A stretch of 64,000 nt of DNA, taken from Ga0077536 sp035325705 (lineage in GTDB: Bacteria > Pseudomonadota > Gammaproteobacteria > Ga0077536). Shown piece by piece: positions 53,568 through 62,605 of this stretch (positions are counted from its first letter, which is position 1; the number at the start of each line of letters is the position of its first letter). The stretch covers positions 24,434 through 88,433 of the forward strand of contig DAOKZI010000017.1 in NCBI GenBank assembly GCA_035325705.1, read 5' to 3'. The notes beneath the pieces were generated by a model. It was not told the origin of the DNA and ran no database searches. It was given only the letters and a program-made list of their open reading frames with translations. The translations under genes and the position numbers were made by a program.

Positions 53568-54680
53568 ATGTCGGAAGCACTGCGTCCAAGCGCCATGCCG
53601 GTCTCCTCTCCCACTGCCGAAGACGAACGTTTCCAGATCGACATCCTGCAGGGCGTGTCGCGCACTTTCGCGCTGACCATTCCCGTGCTGCCGCCGGCGC
53701 TGTGCCGCGCGATCGGCAACGCCTATCTGCTGTGCCGGATCGCGGACACGATCGAAGACGACGCGGGCCTCGACCTGGCCGCGAAGCAGCGCTATTCGGA
53801 CTGGTTCCTCGGCACCGTGCTCGGCGAGCGCGAGGCCGTGGCTTTCGCCGCCGAGCTCGCCCCGCGGCTCGCGCCGCATGCGACCGCCGCCGAGCGCGAG
53901 CTGATCGCGAACACGCCGCGCGTGATCCGCATCACGCGCGACCTCGCGCCGGATCAGATCGCCGCGCTCGCGCGCTGCGTGCGCGTGATGTCGGACGGCA
54001 TGGTCCATTACCAGGGCCAGGAAACGCTCGACGGCCTGCCCGATCAGCGGGCGATGGATCGCTACTGCTATTACGTCGCCGGCGTCGTCGGTGAAATGCT
54101 CACCGCTCTCTTCTGCCATCACTGTCCGGAGCTCGAGCCGCAGCGCGAACGCTTGATGAAGCTCGGCATCTCCTTCGGCCAGGGACTGCAGATGACGAAC
54201 ATCCTGAAGGACATCTGGGAGGATCGCGCCCGCGGCGCGTGCTGGCTGCCGCGCTCGGCTTTCGAAGCGCGCGGCATCCGCCTGTCCACGCTCACGGCGG
54301 GGCACGGCGGCGAGGCCTTCGCCGAAGGTCTGCGCGGCCTCGTCGGCATCGCGCACGGCCATCTGCGCAATGCCCTCGACTACACGCTGGCGATCCCGGC
54401 GCGCGAGCGCGGCCTCCGCAAATTCTGCCTGTGGGCGCTGGGCATGGCGGTGCTGACTTTGCGTCGCATCGATGCCCGACCCCACTTCCGCTCCGGCCAG
54501 GAGGTCAAGATCTCCCGGCGCAGCGTCAAGCTCACGCTCGCCTCGACGACGCTCGCCGCCGGCAGCGACGCCGCGCTGCGCGGGCTGTTCGCGCTGGCCT
54601 CGACCGGCCTGCCGCAGGATCGCGTCACGCCGACCGGGCCGACCTACATCGAAGGCATGGAAGCCCGGCACGGGGCCTGA
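53568..54680 (+). CDS. squalene synthase (farnesyl-diphosphate farnesyltransferase)
   Basis: The 370-residue protein belongs to the squalene/phytoene synthase family. The first Asp-rich motif is LCRIADTIEDDAG near residue 68 and the second is QMTNILKDIWEDRARG near residue 213. VAGVVGEMLTALF lies between. It is longer than HpnC or HpnD and resembles the single-enzyme synthases of Methylococcus and eukaryotes, which make squalene from two FPP with NADPH. Squalene is the precursor of hopanoids. It is first in an operon with hpnG, a CDP-alcohol phosphotransferase and hpnA. Confidence 0.88.
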   Translation: MSEALRPSAMPVSSPTAEDERFQIDILQGVSRTFALTIPVLPPALCRAIGNAYLLCRIADTIEDDAGLDLAAKQRYSDWFLGTVLGEREAVAFAAELAPRLAPHATAAERELIANTPRVIRITRDLAPDQIAALARCVRVMSDGMVHYQGQETLDGLPDQRAMDRYCYYVAGVVGEMLTALFCHHCPELEPQRERLMKLGISFGQGLQMTNILKDIWEDRARGACWLPRSAFEARGIRLSTLTAGHGGEAFAEGLRGLVGIAHGHLRNALDYTLAIPARERGLRKFCLWALGMAVLTLRRIDARPHFRSGQEVKISRRSVKLTLASTTLAAGSDAALRGLFALASTGLPQDRVTPTGPTYIEGMEARHGA

Positions 54681-54681
54681 A

Positions 54682-55407
54682 GTGCTGTCCCATCCCCTGC
54701 GTGTCGCGGACGCGCGCCGCCTCGGCGTCGTGATTGCGCTGCCCGCGGAAGCGCGCAGCTTCGCGCGCGCGCGCGGACCGGAGATCGAGCTGACGATCGT
54801 CGGCCCCGGCCCGCAGCGCGCGGCGGCCGGCGCGCACGCTTTGATCGAGCGCGGCGTCGGCGCCTTGCTGAGCTGGGGCACTTCGGGCGCGCTGGTCGAG
54901 GATTTGCCGGCCGGACAGTTGCTGCTCGGCGAAGTGCTGTGCGACGCGCGCGGGGAAGAATTCGCGAGCGACGCCGCGTGGCTTGCGCTCGCCGCGCGCG
55001 CGCTGGCGCCGCTCGCACCGCGGCGCGCGCGCTGCGTGACGGTCGCGCGGCCGGCGAGCCATCTGCGCGCGAAAGCGCTGCTCGCCCGCGAATCCGGCTG
55101 CACCGCCGTCGACATGGAATCCGCCGCCGTCGCCGCCGCCGCCGCGCGCGCGCGGCTGCCCTTCCTCGCCGTGCGCAGCATCGTCGATCCGCTGGACTGC
55201 GATCTGCCCCGCTGCGTGACGACGGCGCTGGATCCCGACGGCCGCACGCAGATTCCGCGCCTGCTCGCCGCGCTCGCGCGACGCCCGTGGGAGATCGCCG
55301 CGCTGCTGCGTCTCGCCGGTCATTTCAACGCGTCGCTGGGCGCCCTGCGCGAGGCCGCCCGGCTGCTGGCCGCCGCCACGCCTTCATCGCTACCGAGGCC
55401 CGCATGA
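54682..55407 (+). CDS. hpnG: HpnG-type nucleoside phosphorylase of hopanoid side-chain synthesis
   Basis: The 241-residue protein belongs to the phosphorylase/nucleosidase family. LGVVIALPAEARSFAR is at the N-terminus, GALLSWGTSGALVEDL in the middle, and TAVDMESAAVAAAAARA with the purine-site acidic residues near residue 145. In known systems HpnG removes adenine from adenosylhopane to form ribosylhopane. The GTG start at 54682 is one base after the upstream stop. No hpnH is seen in the window. Confidence 0.82.
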   Translation: MLSHPLRVADARRLGVVIALPAEARSFARARGPEIELTIVGPGPQRAAAGAHALIERGVGALLSWGTSGALVEDLPAGQLLLGEVLCDARGEEFASDAAWLALAARALAPLAPRRARCVTVARPASHLRAKALLARESGCTAVDMESAAVAAAAARARLPFLAVRSIVDPLDCDLPRCVTTALDPDGRTQIPRLLAALARRPWEIAALLRLAGHFNASLGALREAARLLAAATPSSLPRPA

Positions 55408-56012
55408 ACACGATTTCCGCCAAACCCTACGATGCCCGCTTCGCGGCCTGGCTCGTCGCGCCGCTCGTCGACACCGCGGTGACGCCGAATCATCTGACCT
55501 CCGTGCGTTTCCTCGTCGGCATCGCGGGCGCCGTGACCTTCGCCCTCGGCGAGCATGCGCTCGCGGCTGCCCTGCTCGTCTGCCTGTCGAACTTCCTCGA
55601 TCACACCGACGGCGAGCTCGCGCGGATGAGCGGCAAGTCCAGCCGCTTCGGCCACTACTTCGATCTCGTCTCGGACGCGCTCGTCACCATCGGCATGTTC
55701 ATTGGGATCGGCCTCGGCCTCGTCGCGGCGCTCGGCGCGCGGGCGGCGTGGATGGGCGGCATCGCGGGGCTCGCGATCGCCGGCATCTTCCATCTGCGCA
55801 ACGCGATCGAGAGCCGCCACGGCAAGAGCGCGACCCAGCAGCCGCGCTTCACGGGTTTCGAAGCCGAGGACGTGCTCTATCTCGTGCCCGTGGTCGTCCT
55901 CTGCGACGGCCTCGCGGTCTTTCTCCACGCCGCGGCGATCGGCGCGCCGATCGCTTTCCTGATCGTGCTCGCGCAGTACCTCGCGATCGGCCGCCGCCCG
56001 CGCGACGCATGA
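55404..56012 (+). CDS. CDP-alcohol phosphatidyltransferase
   Basis: The 202-residue membrane enzyme has the full family signature near residues 65-90: DHTDGELARMSGKSS with FGHYFDLVSDA, the D(x2)DG(x2)AR(x8)G(x3)D(x3)D pattern. Such enzymes displace CMP from a CDP-activated headgroup or diacylglycerol. It overlaps hpnG and hpnA by four bases on each side, so it is part of the squalene/hopanoid operon, which is unusual. A substrate such as CMP-aminoethylphosphonate from the adjacent phosphonate operon is possible. CDP-diacylglycerol is an alternative. Confidence 0.88.
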   Translation: MNTISAKPYDARFAAWLVAPLVDTAVTPNHLTSVRFLVGIAGAVTFALGEHALAAALLVCLSNFLDHTDGELARMSGKSSRFGHYFDLVSDALVTIGMFIGIGLGLVAALGARAAWMGGIAGLAIAGIFHLRNAIESRHGKSATQQPRFTGFEAEDVLYLVPVVVLCDGLAVFLHAAAIGAPIAFLIVLAQYLAIGRRPRDA

Positions 56013-56995
56013 GCACGCTCGTCACCGGCGCCTCGGGCTTCGTCGGCAGCGCCGTCGTGCGCCAACTGCTCGCGCGCGGCGAGCAGGTGCGCGTGCTGCT
56101 GCGGCCGGCGAGCGATCGCCGCAACGTGCAGGCGCTGGACGTCGAGATCGTCGAAGGCGATTTGCGCGAGCCTTCCACGCTCGCGGCGGCCTGCCGCGGC
56201 TGCCAAGCGCTCTACCACGTCGCCGCCGACTACCGGCTGTGGACGCGCGATCCGCGCGAGCTCTACGCGAGCAACGTCGAAGGCACGCGCCACCTGATGC
56301 GCGCCGCGCTGGCAACCGGCATTCCGCGCATCGTCTACACGAGCTCGGTGGCGACGCTGGGCCTGCACCGCGACGGCAGCCCGGCGAATGAGGACAGCCC
56401 CGTCACCGTCGCGGACATGATCGGGCACTACAAGCGCTCGAAGTTCCTCGCCGAGCGGGTCGTCGACGAGCTCGTCGCGGCCGAGGGACTGCCGGCCGTG
56501 ATCGTGAATCCGTCGACGCCGATCGGTCCGTACGACGTCAAGCCGACGCCGACCGGACGCATGATCCGCGACGCCGCGGCCGGGTGCATTCCGGCCTACG
56601 TCGATACCGGCCTGAACCTCGTGCACGTCGAGGACGTCGCGCGCGGCCATTTGCTCGCGCACGATCGCGGCGCGCTCGGCCGCCGCTACATCCTCGGCGG
56701 CGAGGACATGGCGCTGCGCGACATCCTCGCCGCGATCGCGCGCCTGGTCGGCCGCAAACCGCCGACGATCCGCCTGCCGCGGCCGGCGCTCTATCCCGTC
56801 GCCGTGGTCGCCGAGGCCTGGGCCTGGCTCACGCACGGCGCCGAGCCGCAGGTCACCGTCGATGGCCTGAAGATGTCGCGCAAATGGATGTTCTTCGATT
56901 CCTCGCGCGCCCGCCGCGAGCTCGGCTATACGGCGCGGCCGGCCGCTGAAGCGATCGCCGACGCGGTCGCGTGGTTCCGCGCCGCGCAGCCCTGA
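56009..56995 (+). CDS. hpnA: hopanoid-associated NAD-dependent sugar epimerase/dehydratase
   Basis: The 328-residue short-chain-dehydrogenase-type protein starts LVTGASGFVGSAVVRQLL (NAD site) and has the catalytic TSSVATLG serine and YKRSKFLAE tyrosine-lysine pair. The segment VNPSTPIGPYDVKPTPTG is typical of HpnA. HpnA co-occurs with hopanoid genes, but its substrate is unproven. It ends the operon and converges on the flippase-like gene seven bases away. Confidence 0.88.
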   Translation: MSTLVTGASGFVGSAVVRQLLARGEQVRVLLRPASDRRNVQALDVEIVEGDLREPSTLAAACRGCQALYHVAADYRLWTRDPRELYASNVEGTRHLMRAALATGIPRIVYTSSVATLGLHRDGSPANEDSPVTVADMIGHYKRSKFLAERVVDELVAAEGLPAVIVNPSTPIGPYDVKPTPTGRMIRDAAAGCIPAYVDTGLNLVHVEDVARGHLLAHDRGALGRRYILGGEDMALRDILAAIARLVGRKPPTIRLPRPALYPVAVVAEAWAWLTHGAEPQVTVDGLKMSRKWMFFDSSRARRELGYTARPAAEAIADAVAWFRAAQP

Positions 56996-57001
56996 TCGCG
57001 C

Positions 57002-58021
57002 TCAGCGCGCGGGCGTGCCGTCGTCCTCGAGCGCGACGGCGGCGTCCGCGCGCGACACCGACCACAGCGACGCGAGGCCGAGGCTCAGCGCGATCCAGAC
57101 GAGCTCCCGCGCGCGCCGCACGAGCGCGATGGACAAGCCCAGCGCCGGCTGGCCCGTGAGAATGCCCGTCGTCAGCACCAGCGCGCCGTCCTGGCTGCCG
57201 AGCGCAGCCGGGATGAAGAAGGTCGCCGTGCGCACGAGCTGCGTCATCGACTCGACGATCCACGCCTCGGCCCAGCCGATCGGGTGGCCGATGAGCCAAC
57301 AGACCAGCCAGACTTCGGCGGCCCCGACGATCCAGTTCACGAGGCCGGCGAGCGCCGACAGCAGCAGCTCGCGCCGGTGCTCGGCGTAGTAGCGCGCGAA
57401 GATCAGATCGAGATCCTGCAGCGCCAGCAGCGCGCCGGACAGCGTCGCGCCGAGCCGCGTGCGGCCGAGGCGCGTCGCCGTGAAGGTCGACAGCTTCCAG
57501 TGCTGCATCAGAAAGAAGACCACGAGGAAGAGCGTGAGCAGCGCGAGGCTCGCGCCGGCGAGCGCCTTGTGCGTCGTCGACAGTTCCTCGCGCGCCATCA
57601 CGAGCAGGCAGCCGACGGCGACGAAGACGAAGAGCCCGACCATGTTCGTGGTCTTGACCAGCACCAGCGCGGCGCCGCTGTCGCGCCAGGACACGCCGTG
57701 GCGGCGCTTCAGCAGCCAGGCCTTGAGCGGCTCGCCGCCGACGGAGGCCATCGGCGTGATGTTGTTGTAGGCCTCGCCGATCATGCGGATCGCATACAGG
57801 CGCGCGGTCCAGGCCAGCCCCTGCCCGGCGCGCGGCAAGGTCAGTTGCCAGCTCCAGACGTCCGTCACGTAGTTTGCGGCGTACAGCGCGAGGATCGCGA
57901 GCAGCCCGGCCCAGCCGAGGCCGCGCACGGCGCTCAGCACGGCATCGAGCTCGCTCCGCTGCAGCAGCAGCCCGAGCAGGCCGAGGCCGAGCAGCAGGAA
58001 CAGCAATTTCGCGAGTTTCAT
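57002..58021 (-). CDS. HpnL-like flippase-type membrane protein (LPG-synthase TM domain)
   Basis: The 339-residue protein has about eight membrane segments of the UPF0104/LPG-synthase TM family, with NITPMASVGGEPLKAWLL and FFIPAALGSQDGALVL as conserved loops. HpnL, a hopanoid-associated member, was proposed to handle hopanoids or their glycoconjugates across the inner membrane. It lacks the C-terminal aminoacyl-transfer domain. Its stop faces hpnA, and its start region (58022-58289) is divergent from the oxygenase gene. That interval shows no further gene. Confidence 0.8.
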   Translation of the reverse strand: MKLAKLLFLLLGLGLLGLLLQRSELDAVLSAVRGLGWAGLLAILALYAANYVTDVWSWQLTLPRAGQGLAWTARLYAIRMIGEAYNNITPMASVGGEPLKAWLLKRRHGVSWRDSGAALVLVKTTNMVGLFVFVAVGCLLVMAREELSTTHKALAGASLALLTLFLVVFFLMQHWKLSTFTATRLGRTRLGATLSGALLALQDLDLIFARYYAEHRRELLLSALAGLVNWIVGAAEVWLVCWLIGHPIGWAEAWIVESMTQLVRTATFFIPAALGSQDGALVLTTGILTGQPALGLSIALVRRARELVWIALSLGLASLWSVSRADAAVALEDDGTPAR

Positions 58022-58289
58022 CCGTGACGGGCCGAGACGCTAGGCGGTGGGCGTGACGAGGGCGGGATACTACAGATTTTCCGGTCGTGGCTCCTGTAGC
58101 AGGCCGGCCGTCGGCTTGCCCGCACTGCGGCAGGGCGCTAATCTGCGCCCGCCGAAACCCTCCGTCGCAGCGGCCCCGCGAGGCCGCCCAGAACTATCCA
58201 GCGCAGCGTCCGCATTGGGAACGGCGGCTGCGCCGACGGGTTCGATCAACCCCAGTCGGCGTGCCGGCAGGCGCGCATCGGTGCATCTC

Positions 58290-59030
58290 ATGAACGAGCG
58301 ACATCAGGTATTCCCGACGGCGCCCTTCGCCGCCGCTCTCGAGCAAGTCGACGTGGCCGCGCTGCGGCGCCGGTTCGTCGACCAGAACGAGATGATCGCG
58401 ATCGAAGATTTCCTGCCGGCGGAATGCCTGGAGTGCCTGCTGGCGGAGCTGCCGGCGCTCGAGCCCCGCGTCCACCGCAATTTCATTCCCAAGCACAAGA
58501 AGGGCGGTAGCGTCAGCCGCTACGCGCTGGACGACACCGCGCCCGCCTTCGCGGCGCTCTACCGCATGCCGGCCCTGCTGCAGTTTCTCGGCCAGCTCAC
58601 CGGCGAGAAGCTGATGTACTGTCCGCCGGACGATGCGCACACCTATGCGCTGTACTACTACACCGAGGCCGGCGATCACATCGGCTGGCACTACGACACC
58701 TCCTACTATCGCGGCAGCCGCTACACCATCCTCTTCGGTCTCGTCGACCAGTCGAGCTGCAAGCTCGAGTACGAGCTGTACAAGGACGATCCGAAGCGCG
58801 AATCGCGGCTGATCGGCGTCAGCCTGAAGCCCGGCATGCTGGTCGTCTTCAACGGCGACAAGCTGTGGCATCGCGTGACGCCGCTGGCGGCCGGCGAACG
58901 GCGCGTCGTGCTGACGCTCGAATACGTGACGAGCACGGCGATGCATCCGTTCCGGCGCTTCGTGTCGAACATGAAGGACGCGATCGCATACTTCGGCTTC
59001 AAGCAGGTGTTCAAGGCGCGTGCGCACTGA
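58290..59030 (+). CDS. 2-oxoglutarate/Fe(II)-dependent oxygenase
   Basis: The 246-residue protein has the iron triad HIGWHYDTSYYRG (His, Asp near residues 132-134) and LWHRVTP (His near residue 194), followed by the arginine in RRVVLTLEY that binds 2-oxoglutarate. It resembles small hydroxylases of the 2OG-FeII_Oxy superfamily. As first gene of the plus-strand phosphonate operon, it may hydroxylate the phosphonate or its lipid conjugate. This is inferred from position. No clear ribosome site precedes the ATG. Confidence 0.82.
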   Translation: MNERHQVFPTAPFAAALEQVDVAALRRRFVDQNEMIAIEDFLPAECLECLLAELPALEPRVHRNFIPKHKKGGSVSRYALDDTAPAFAALYRMPALLQFLGQLTGEKLMYCPPDDAHTYALYYYTEAGDHIGWHYDTSYYRGSRYTILFGLVDQSSCKLEYELYKDDPKRESRLIGVSLKPGMLVVFNGDKLWHRVTPLAAGERRVVLTLEYVTSTAMHPFRRFVSNMKDAIAYFGFKQVFKARAH

Positions 59031-59045
59031 GCCGGGATCGTGACG

Positions 59046-59789
59046 ATGGATGCAGTGATACTCGCGGCCGGCGTCGGCAACCGGCTCGGCGAACTGGGCG
59101 GTGACCGGCCGAAGTCGCTGCTCGAGTTCGGGGGACGATCGCTGCTCGCCCGCCATCTCGACGCGCTCGCGCAGATCGGCGTCGCCAGGCTCACCGTCTG
59201 CGTCGGCTATCGCCGTGAGGCGATCGAAGACGAGCTCGCGCGGCATGCCCGGATCCCGGTCGCGATCGGCGACAACCCGCTGTTCCGCGAAGGCAGCGTG
59301 CGCAGCCTGTGGACGGTCCGCGACGCGCTGAGGCGCGGCACCGAGATCCTGCTGATGGATGCGGACGTGCTCTACGCGCCGCGCCTGCTGCGGACACTGG
59401 CCGAAAGCCCGCACCCGAACTGCTTCCTGCTCGATCGCGATCTGCCGCCCGGCGACGAGCCGGTGAAGATCTGCGTGCGCGAGGGTCGCATCGTCGAGTT
59501 CCGCAAGATTCCCGATCCCTCGATCGGTTACGACTTTGCCGGCGAATCCGTCGGCTTCTTCAAGTTCGGCCCGGCGGCGGCGGCGGATCTCGCCGCGCGC
59601 ACCGAGGCCTACATCGCCAATCAACGCGAACGCGAGCCCTACGAAGAGCCGATTCGGGACATGGTCCTGGACGGCTCGCAGCCCCTCGCCTTCGAAGACA
59701 TCACGGGCACCCCATGGATCGAAATCGACTTTCCCGACGACGTGCGCCGCGCGCGCGACGACATCCTGCCGCGGATCGCGCATGACTGA
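59046..59789 (+). CDS. nucleotidyltransferase (LicC/PntC-like, probably CTP-using)
   Basis: The 247-residue protein has AVILAAGVGNRLGELGGDRP followed by KSLLEFGG (NTP site), ILLMDADVLYAP (metal-binding aspartate) and SVGFFKFGP, then ITGTPWIEIDFPDDVRRA. This is the pattern of cytidylyltransferases that activate choline phosphate or phosphonates. GGGAT lies before the ATG; a GTG six bases upstream is possible. Its end overlaps the PEP mutase gene by eight bases. It is a second nucleotidyltransferase beside the one fused to PEP mutase. Confidence 0.85.
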   Translation: MDAVILAAGVGNRLGELGGDRPKSLLEFGGRSLLARHLDALAQIGVARLTVCVGYRREAIEDELARHARIPVAIGDNPLFREGSVRSLWTVRDALRRGTEILLMDADVLYAPRLLRTLAESPHPNCFLLDRDLPPGDEPVKICVREGRIVEFRKIPDPSIGYDFAGESVGFFKFGPAAAADLAARTEAYIANQREREPYEEPIRDMVLDGSQPLAFEDITGTPWIEIDFPDDVRRARDDILPRIAHD

Positions 59790-61428
59790 GATGCCGAGCG
59801 GCGCTCCCGTGCGCAAGACCACGCGGCTGCGGCGCATGCTGCAGTCTCCCGAGCTCGAGTTCATCCTCGAGGCCCACAACGGCCTCAGCGCGCGCATCGT
59901 CGAAGAAGCGGGCTTTCAGGGGATCTGGGCCAGCGGGCTCGCGATCTCCGCGCAGTTCGGCGTGCGCGACAACAACGAAGCGAGCTGGACCCAGGTCGTC
60001 GACGTGCTGGAGTTCATGTCCGACGTCACGCGCATCCCCATCCTGCTCGACGGCGACACGGGCTACGGCAACTTCAACAATATGCGCCGGCTCGTGCGCA
60101 AGCTCGAGCAGCGCGGCGTCGCCGGCGTCTGCATCGAGGACAAGATCTTCCCGAAGACGAACAGCTTCATCGGCGGCGAGCGCCAGCCGCTCGCCGACGT
60201 TGCCGAGTTCTGCGGCAAGATCGCGGCCGGCAAGGACAGCCAGCAGGACGACGACTTCTCGATCGTCGCGCGCGTCGAGGCCCTGATCGCGGGCTGGGAC
60301 ATCGCCGAAGCCCTGCGCCGCGCCGAGGCCTATCGTCGGGCGGGCGCGGACGCGATCCTGATCCACAGCAAGCTGTCGCGTCCGGACCAGATCCTCGAAT
60401 TCGCGCGCGAATGGGCCGACCGCGCCCCGCTCGTGATCGTGCCGACGAAGTACTACAGCACGCCGACCGAGGCCTTCCGGCGCGCGAAGGTTAGCCTCGT
60501 GATCTGGGCGAACCACATGATCCGCAGCGCCGTCAGCGCGATGCAGGCCACCGCGAAGCACATCCACGCCGCCGAATCGCTCGCCGACATCGAGGACAAG
60601 ATGGCCTCGGTCGACGAGATCTTCCGGCTGCAGGGCGCGAACGAGCTCGAGGAAGCCGAGGAGCGCTATCTGTCGAGCCGGCGCGGCGAGATGCGCGGTA
60701 TCGTGCTCGCGGCCTCGCGCGGCGACGGCTTCGCCTCGCTGACCGACGATCGCCCGAAGGTCATGCTGCCGATCGCCGGCAAGCCGCTGCTGCGGCATCT
60801 GGTCGACAAGCTGAAGAAGCGCGGCGTCGACGACATCACGGTGGTCGCCGGCTACAAGGCCGAGAGCATCGACGTGCAGGGCATCAAGCTGCTGGTCAAT
60901 CGCGAGCACGCTTCGACCGGCGAGCTCGCCTCGCTGGCCTGCGCGCGCGAGGCCTTCGCCGACGACATGGTCATCGTCTACGGCGACGTGCTGTTCAGGA
61001 GCTACATCCTGCGCGATCTCGTCGAGAGCGAGGCCGCGGTGATGGTCGTCGTCGACTCCAATGAAGCGACGGCCGGCACGGCCGGCGATTATGCCTACTG
61101 CAGCGAAGCGGACGATCGCTCCACCTGGGGCCAGGCCGTGCGGCTCGAAAAGATCTCCGCCGCGGCGCGCGAAGGCGGCCGCGTCGCCGACGGCCGCTGG
61201 ATCGGCATGCTGCGCTTCCGCGGCGCGGGCCGCCTGTGGCTGGACGAGGCTCTCGATGCGCTGCGCACGCGCGCCGATTTTGCGCAGCTAGGCTTGCCCG
61301 AGCTGCTGAATCATCTCGTCGCTGCCGGCAAACCCGTGCACGTGTGGTATGTGCACGGCCACTGGCTGGACGTGAACTCCGTGCTGGATCTCGAAAACGC
61401 CGGCAACTTCGCCGCCGGCAGCCATTGA
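59782..61428 (+). CDS. phosphoenolpyruvate mutase fused to a nucleotidyltransferase
   Basis: The 548-residue protein has two domains. Residues about 15-300 are PEP mutase, which makes phosphonopyruvate, the first C-P bond: LLDGDTGYGN with the catalytic aspartate and IEDKIFPKTNSF, the EDKxxxxxNS signature that separates mutases from isocitrate-lyase relatives. From about residue 310 a nucleotidyltransferase domain starts IVLAASRGDGFASL with PKVMLPIAG, and contains TGELASLACAREAF and YGDVLFRSYIL. In related fusions this domain is thought to make a CMP-phosphonate. The NTP loop has S-R-G-D-G in place of the common G-x-G-x-R. Confidence 0.93.
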   Translation: MTEMPSGAPVRKTTRLRRMLQSPELEFILEAHNGLSARIVEEAGFQGIWASGLAISAQFGVRDNNEASWTQVVDVLEFMSDVTRIPILLDGDTGYGNFNNMRRLVRKLEQRGVAGVCIEDKIFPKTNSFIGGERQPLADVAEFCGKIAAGKDSQQDDDFSIVARVEALIAGWDIAEALRRAEAYRRAGADAILIHSKLSRPDQILEFAREWADRAPLVIVPTKYYSTPTEAFRRAKVSLVIWANHMIRSAVSAMQATAKHIHAAESLADIEDKMASVDEIFRLQGANELEEAEERYLSSRRGEMRGIVLAASRGDGFASLTDDRPKVMLPIAGKPLLRHLVDKLKKRGVDDITVVAGYKAESIDVQGIKLLVNREHASTGELASLACAREAFADDMVIVYGDVLFRSYILRDLVESEAAVMVVVDSNEATAGTAGDYAYCSEADDRSTWGQAVRLEKISAAAREGGRVADGRWIGMLRFRGAGRLWLDEALDALRTRADFAQLGLPELLNHLVAAGKPVHVWYVHGHWLDVNSVLDLENAGNFAAGSH

Positions 61429-61450
61429 CGATCTCGACCCCGGGCGCTCC

Positions 61451-62605
61451 ATGATCGACGCGCAGGCTTTCATCGAAGCGGCCCGCGGCGCGGGCTATAC
61501 CTGGTACGCCGGCGTGCCCTGCTCCTTCCTGACGCCGTTCATCAACTACGTGATCGGCGAGGACAGTCTCGTCTATCTGTCGTCGGCGAACGAAGGCGAT
61601 GCGATCGCCGCCGCCGCCGGCGCCGCGCTCGGCGGCAAGCGCGCGATCGCGATGATGCAGAACTCCGGCCTCGGCAACGCCGTCAGCCCGCTGACTTCCT
61701 TGACGCACGTCTTCCGCATCCCGCTGCTCGTGATCTGCACGCATCGCGGCGCGCCCGGCGTGCAGGACGAACCGCAGCACGAGCTGATGGGCCAGATCAC
61801 GGGCGCGATGTTCGACACCCTGCGCATTCCGTGGGAGGACTTTCCGTCGCGCGAGGAAGACATTCCCGCCGCGCTCGCGCGCGCCGAGGCCTACATCGCG
61901 GCCGCAGCGCGGCCCTATGCGCTGGTGATGCAAAAGGGCGCGGTGGCCGCTCATCCGCTGCGCAATCGGCCCGCCTCGGTGCGCCCGGCGCCGTCGGTGC
62001 CGCGCGGCACGCTCGCCGCCGACGGCGCCGCACGCCCCTCGCGCGCCGAAGCCCTCGCTCGAGTGATCGACGCGACCCCGATCGGCGAATCCGTCGTCAT
62101 CGCGACGACGGGCTACACCGGCCGCGAGCTCTACGCCCTCGCCGATCGCGCGAACCAGCTCTACATGGTCGGTTCGATGGGCTGCGCTTCGGCGCTCGGC
62201 CTCGGGCTCGCGCTGGCGCGGCCGGAGCGCCACGTCGTGATCGTCGACGGCGACGGCGCGGCGCTGATGCGCATGGGTAATTTCGCGACGCTGGGCGCCT
62301 ACGGCCCGGCGAACCTGTCGCACCTCGTACTCGACAACGAAGCGCACGACTCTACCGGCGGCCAGGCGACCGTCACGCGCCACGTCGACTTCGCCGGGAT
62401 CGCGCACGCCGCCGGCTACGCCGAAGCCTGGCGCGGCCGCGAGGCCGCCGAGATCGCCGCCTTTCTCACCCGCCCGCGGCGCGGCGGCGCCGGGCTGATG
62501 CATCTGAAGATACGCACCGGCACGCTCGAGAATCTGCCGCGTCCGACCGTGGCGCCGGCGGAGGTCGCGCGGCGGCTGATGGCGCAGCTCGCGGAAAAGT
62601 CATGA
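61451..62605 (+). CDS. phosphonopyruvate decarboxylase
   Basis: The 384-residue thiamine-diphosphate enzyme converts phosphonopyruvate to phosphonoacetaldehyde, the irreversible step that drives C-P bond formation. Visible segments are AGVPCSFLTPFINYV, YLSSANEGDAIAAAAGA with the TPP-activating glutamate, and VIVDGDGAALMRMGN with LVLDNEAHDSTGGQ, the TPP/Mg site. It follows the PEP mutase gene after 22 bases and overlaps the transaminase gene by four. Confidence 0.93.
   Translation: MIDAQAFIEAARGAGYTWYAGVPCSFLTPFINYVIGEDSLVYLSSANEGDAIAAAAGAALGGKRAIAMMQNSGLGNAVSPLTSLTHVFRIPLLVICTHRGAPGVQDEPQHELMGQITGAMFDTLRIPWEDFPSREEDIPAALARAEAYIAAAARPYALVMQKGAVAAHPLRNRPASVRPAPSVPRGTLAADGAARPSRAEALARVIDATPIGESVVIATTGYTGRELYALADRANQLYMVGSMGCASALGLGLALARPERHVVIVDGDGAALMRMGNFATLGAYGPANLSHLVLDNEAHDSTGGQATVTRHVDFAGIAHAAGYAEAWRGREAAEIAAFLTRPRRGGAGLMHLKIRTGTLENLPRPTVAPAEVARRLMAQLAEKS

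Noticed and set aside
53460..55247. 595-codon minus-strand frame opposite squalene synthase and hpnG
   Set aside because: Arginine/alanine-rich with no recognisable motifs, while the plus-strand genes have diagnostic motifs and overlapping starts and stops.
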